A stretch of DNA of 7,417 bases from Actinomycetota bacterium (GTDB lineage: Bacteria; Actinomycetota; Thermoleophilia; Gaiellales; Gaiellaceae), in contig PMMN01000070.1 in assembly GCA_003162235.1 (NCBI GenBank), positions 1-7,417 on the forward strand, written 5' to 3'. The translations under genes were made by a program, and so were the position numbers. This document shows positions 5,768 through 7,417 of this stretch, piece after piece. A model generated the notes under the pieces. The model was not told the origin of the DNA, ran no database searches, and saw nothing but the letters and a program-made list of their open reading frames with translations. Numbering within the stretch: the stretch's first letter is position 1; every line of letters begins with the position of its first letter.

Positions 5768-6184
5768 ATGGCTACCAAGAAACAGCGCCGCCGGCGCAGC
5801 AAGGGACTCCGGCACGAATACGAGTACGTCTACATCGACGAGGAAGGCAACGAGGTCGAGGTCGAGCAGCCTCCGTCCTCGCGCAAAGAGAAAGAACGTC
5901 GCCCGGCCGCGTCCTCGAACGGTCGTCGCCCCGCGAGCGCACGCCCGGTGCAGCCGCCGAGCTGGCGCTTCATGCGCAAGCAGGCGATCATCTTCTTCGT
6001 CATCCTCTTTGCCGCCTTTTCGATCCTCTCCAGGGGCGTAACGATCTGGAAATCCGCCGGGATCGCGGTCATCTACACAATCCTCATGCTGCCGCTGATG
6101 TGGATGATGCAGCGGACGATGTATCGCTCCTATCTGCGCCGAACCGGCCAGCTCCCGCCTCGGCAGAAGCGCGACTCGAAGTAG
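5768..6184 (+). CDS. Small two-helix membrane protein of unknown function (138 aa)
   Basis: No named family is recognised. The protein has three parts. First comes a strongly basic head (KKQRRRRSKGLR, 4-15) followed by a tyrosine- and acid-rich patch (HEYEYVYIDEEGNEVEVEQP, 16-35). Residues about 36-66 form a low-complexity Arg/Pro/Ser linker. Two hydrophobic segments follow, about 72-88 (AIIFFVILFAAFSIL) and 97-115 (AGIAVIYTILMLPLMWMM), joined by a short loop. The tail is basic (RTMYRSYLRR, 116-125). Positive charge on both flanks predicts a helical hairpin with both ends in the cytoplasm. ATG at 5768 is preferred over TTG at 5759 because the TTG overlaps the -10 box. It lies 31 bases before the hydrolase gene and may be cotranscribed with it and hisS. 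The basic/acidic head could bind RNA, ribosomes or lipid head groups, but nothing proves this. Confidence 0.82.
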   Translation: MATKKQRRRRSKGLRHEYEYVYIDEEGNEVEVEQPPSSRKEKERRPAASSNGRRPASARPVQPPSWRFMRKQAIIFFVILFAAFSILSRGVTIWKSAGIAVIYTILMLPLMWMMQRTMYRSYLRRTGQLPPRQKRDSK

Positions 6185-6215
6185 AAATCCACCCGCGGCG
6201 GCCGCGCCAGTCAGA

Positions 6216-6860
6216 ATGGCGGCTGTGACACTCGTCGTCGACCGCTACGAGCTGGGCCCGCTGCAGACGAACTGCTACGTCGTCCGGAGCGACCGCGGTG
6301 CCGAGGAAGCACTCGTCGTCGATCCGGGCGGCGACGTCACTCAGTTGCGCCTGGAGCTGGCGCGGACGGGCGCCCGGGTGGTCGCCATCCTGCTCACCCA
6401 CGGGCACTGGGATCACGTTCTCGGCGTCGCCGATCTCGCCCAGGCGACCGGCGCCCCGATCTACCTGGGCGAGGCCGAGCTGTCCGAGCTTCAGGTCGGA
6501 GTACCCGAGTTGCTGGGCGCGCCGGCGTTCCGCACCTTCGTTCCCGATCACCTGCTCTCGGGCGGCGAGGCGCTCGAGCTCGCCGGCCTCGAGATCGACG
6601 TCGTTGCGGTACCCGGCCACCGGCCCGGGCACATGGCCTTCGCCACGGACGGCTGCCTTTTCTCGGGCGACGTTCTCTTCTATCGCTCGGTCGGGCGCGC
6701 CGATCTCCCCGGCGGCGATTGGCCCGAGCTCCTGGCCTCGATCGAGATGCTGGCCGAGCGCTTCCCGCCCGAGACGGTCGTCTATTCCGGCCACGGGCCC
6801 GAGACGACGCTCGGCGCCGAGCTTCGCTCCAACCCCTTCCTGGCGGAGTTGCGCCGATGA
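6216..6860 (+). CDS. MBL-fold metal-dependent hydrolase, glyoxalase II-like (214 aa)
   Basis: A single-domain metallo-beta-lactamase-fold hydrolase with a complete binuclear metal site: THGHWDH (61-67; His62, His64, Asp66, His67), His135 in VPGHRPGH, Asp152 in FSGDVLF and His193 in YSGHG. GRADLPGGDW (160-169) is typical of the short YcbL/glyoxalase II-like group, which lacks the C-terminal substrate domain of true glyoxalase II. Thioester hydrolysis is therefore plausible but not shown. TNCYVV (18-23) is the usual N-terminal strand. The start ATG at 6216 has no Shine-Dalgarno; GTG at 6225 is an alternative. The stop codon overlaps the hisS start (ATGA), so the two are translationally coupled. 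The same order, glyoxalase-like hydrolase then hisS, is known in Mycobacterium. The reason for that pairing is unknown to me. Confidence 0.92.
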   Translation: MAAVTLVVDRYELGPLQTNCYVVRSDRGAEEALVVDPGGDVTQLRLELARTGARVVAILLTHGHWDHVLGVADLAQATGAPIYLGEAELSELQVGVPELLGAPAFRTFVPDHLLSGGEALELAGLEIDVVAVPGHRPGHMAFATDGCLFSGDVLFYRSVGRADLPGGDWPELLASIEMLAERFPPETVVYSGHGPETTLGAELRSNPFLAELRR

Positions 6861-7417
6861 GCTTCGAGAAGCCCAAGGGAACCCACGATGTCCTGTCGCG
6901 CGAGTGGCCGGGCTGGGAGCGGGTGCTGGACGAGGCCGAGAGGCTCTGTAACGCCTACGGCTACCGGCGCATAGTCACCCCGACCTTCGAGGAGACCGAG
7001 CTGTTCGCACGCAGCTCGGGCGAGGCCTCGGACGTCGTCTCCAAGGAGATGTACACGTTCGAGGATCGCGGCGACCGCTCGCTCACGCTCCGTCCCGAGG
7101 CTACCGCTCAGGTCTGCCGCGCCTACATCGAGCACGGCCTGCAGCGCGAGCCGCAGCCGGTCAAGACGTGGCTGGTGGCACCGATGTTCCGCTACGCGAA
7201 GCCGCAGAAGGGCCGCTTCCGTGAGTTCTGGCAGCTCAACGTCGAGGCGATCGGCTCGGAGGATCCGGCGCTCGACGCCGAGCTGATCTCGCTCCAGGCG
7301 GCCTGGTTTCGGAAACTTGAGATCCCGACCACCCTGCTCCTCAACTCGATCGGCGACCGAGCCTGCCGCCCGGCCTACCTCGAGCGCCTCGAGGCCTGGC
7401 TCGACGAGCACGAGTCC
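6857..7417 (+). CDS. hisS: Histidyl-tRNA synthetase, N-terminal 187 residues (cut by the window edge)
   Basis: A class II aminoacyl-tRNA synthetase that charges tRNA-His with histidine in the cytosol. KPKGTHDVL (5-13) is the family's N-terminal signature. IVTPTFEETELFARSSGE (39-56) covers motif 1 and its continuation, and LTLRPEATA (76-84) carries the histidine/ATP-site Glu. PMFRYAKPQKGRFREFWQLN (109-128) is motif 2 with its Arg and flipping loop. The sequence is intact up to the right edge; motif 3 and the anticodon-binding domain would follow outside. The start is ATG at 6857, overlapping the TGA of the hydrolase gene by 4 bases. No leader peptide or T-box is visible upstream, so expression probably depends on the shared operon promoter. 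Confidence 0.97.
   Translation, partial: MSFEKPKGTHDVLSREWPGWERVLDEAERLCNAYGYRRIVTPTFEETELFARSSGEASDVVSKEMYTFEDRGDRSLTLRPEATAQVCRAYIEHGLQREPQPVKTWLVAPMFRYAKPQKGRFREFWQLNVEAIGSEDPALDAELISLQAAWFRKLEIPTTLLLNSIGDRACRPAYLERLEAWLDEHES

Noticed and set aside
6198..6205. GCGGCCGC palindrome before the MBL hydrolase as a terminator or operator
   Set aside because: A short GC palindrome is expected by chance here, there is no longer stem, and the gap to the preceding gene is only 31 bases.
1..7417. CRISPR array, insertion sequence, tRNA/rRNA, prophage or toxin-antitoxin system
   Set aside because: I saw no regularly spaced repeats, transposase or integrase motifs, tRNA-like cloverleaf or paired small toxin/antitoxin genes on either strand.

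Overview
The window is GC-rich (counted 60-base blocks run from about 60 to 72% G+C) and looks like an actinobacterial chromosome. Supporting signs are GTG and TTG starts, genes joined by 4-base stop/start overlaps, TANNNT -10 boxes 6-8 bases before start codons (leaderless style), and an MBL-fold hydrolase directly before hisS, a pairing also known from Mycobacterium. The protein style (the small RRRRSKGLRHEYEYVY membrane protein, the FtcD and the methyltransferase) reminds me of Thermoleophilia (Gaiellales/Solirubrobacterales), but that placement is an impression, not a demonstration.

Layout. (1) Positions 1-2541, minus strand: an operon of two half-size ABC exporters. The complete first subunit (2482-653) has Asp where the catalytic Walker B Glu should be. 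Its partner starts inside its stop codon (656) and runs off the left edge. A TTGACG-17-TACAAA promoter and a striking cluster of TCGAT boxes with nested inverted repeats lie just upstream, suggesting repressor control. (2) 2644-3336, plus strand: a divergently placed SAM methyltransferase, visibly lower in GC than its neighbours. (3) 4549-3321, minus strand: a second SAM methyltransferase overlapping an Fe-S type uracil-DNA-glycosylase-superfamily protein by 4 bases. The glycosylase's 3' end overlaps the convergent methyltransferase by 16 bases. (4) 4568-5500, plus strand: a stand-alone glutamate formimidoyltransferase, whose start is 18 bases from the divergent methyltransferase start. One 7-base element (TAGAGTA) can serve as -10 box for both leaderless genes. 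A perfect 11-bp hairpin follows its stop. (5) 5768-7417, plus strand: a small two-helix membrane protein, an MBL-fold hydrolase and the N-terminal part of histidyl-tRNA synthetase, likely one transcription unit.

Most of this is ordinary chromosome: export, one-carbon metabolism, DNA-repair-like and translation genes. I see no CRISPR array, transposon, phage gene or RNA gene, and no convincing novel multi-gene system. The most interesting signals are the symmetric bidirectional leaderless promoter at 4556-4562, the TCGAT operator at 2489-2525, and the uracil-DNA-glycosylase relative that keeps its cluster cysteines but has altered catalytic-motif residues.
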